Under the pieces are notes generated by a model. The model saw only the letters and a program-made list of their open reading frames with translations, searched no databases and had not been told where the DNA came from. Made by a program: the position numbers and the translations under genes. A DNA stretch of 34,660 bases from Acetobacteraceae bacterium (GTDB taxonomy: Bacteria; Pseudomonadota; Alphaproteobacteria; Acetobacterales; Acetobacteraceae). Shown piece by piece: positions 34,559 through 34,660 of the stretch (positions are counted from its first letter, which is position 1; each line of letters begins with the position of its first letter). The DNA is taken from the NCBI GenBank assembly GCA_027449745.1, contig DAIDKZ010000114.1:1-34660 (forward strand), in the 5' to 3' direction.

Positions 34559-34640
34559 CCGGACCCGTCCCCTCCGGACCCATCACGGACAGGCCCACCG
34601 GGGACAGGTCCGGCAGGGACGGCGCCAAAACGGCGCCGTC
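34559..34640 (+). terminator. 3' hairpins of module B
   Basis: GACGGCGCC (34618-34626) pairs perfectly with GGCGCCGTC (34632-34640) around AAAAC, and shares CAGGGACGGCGCCAAAA with the hairpin after module A. Upstream, a 14-base segment at 34559-34572 pairs with 34600-34613 apart from one mismatch. No T-run is seen. Confidence 0.6.
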
Positions 34641-34660
34641 ATCCCGCCCGCCGTCACCCC

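Overview
The window is GC-rich DNA from an alphaproteobacterium, most likely from the Rhodospirillales/Acetobacteraceae side. The signs are high GC with strong third-position bias, a Ti-type TraA (MobQ) relaxase-helicase, a remnant of a Ros/MucR zinc-finger regulator (a family typical of Alphaproteobacteria) and a RutR-type regulator. Genus-level placement is a guess. No rRNA or tRNA gene and no CRISPR array was seen.

Region 1 (1-11.3 kb) is a compact, divergently transcribed locus for uptake and reductive breakdown of pyrimidines. Seven leftward genes, with overlaps or gaps of a few bases, encode PreT and PreA (dihydropyrimidine dehydrogenase), an M20 N-carbamoyl-amino-acid/ureidopropionate amidase, and an NMT1-type ABC importer (ATPase, two permeases, binding protein). 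Three rightward genes encode a RutR-like TetR regulator, dihydropyrimidinase and an MHS-family symporter. The divergent gap holds a near-perfect RutR palindrome overlapping a -35 box. Together the genes give import, reduction, ring opening and decarbamoylation, probably under one pyrimidine-sensing repressor.

Region 2 (11.3-17.9 kb) holds an iorA-iorB molybdenum hydroxylase pair with a strong terminator, a convergent orphan FGGY kinase, a small two-helix membrane protein and a secreted PEP-CTERM protein.

Region 3 (17.9-24.4 kb) begins with a GNAT/DUF1778-type toxin-antitoxin pair flanked by an imperfect direct repeat. Next is a multiply frameshifted pseudogene of an XRE-HTH/Dam-like adenine methyltransferase fusion. 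Four overlapping or nearly abutting genes for surface glycan synthesis follow (three glycosyltransferases and a methyltransferase with a coiled-coil tail).

Region 4 (24.4-28.1 kb) is a graveyard of mobile DNA: an internally deleted IS3-family element of about 311 bp with both ends, a truncated IS5-type transposase, the 5' end of an IS200/IS605 tnpA with its leader hairpin, an IS21 istA fragment fused to another transposase tail, a scrap resembling the TraA C-terminus, and a broken Ros/MucR gene. A lower-GC methyltransferase gene sits inside it.

Region 5 (28.1-34.7 kb) is plasmid- or element-like: a complete traA relaxase-helicase, a putative MobQ oriT just upstream, and a secreted Gly/Pro-rich protein gene followed by two tandem 20-bp palindromes. 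It ends with two paralogous PD-(D/E)XK-like modules. Each module has a near-identical promoter core, a related structured leader, an ORF and a 3' hairpin. A third, orphaned copy of promoter plus leader lies at 27.1-27.3 kb. I regard this repeated module as the most likely undescribed system in the window.
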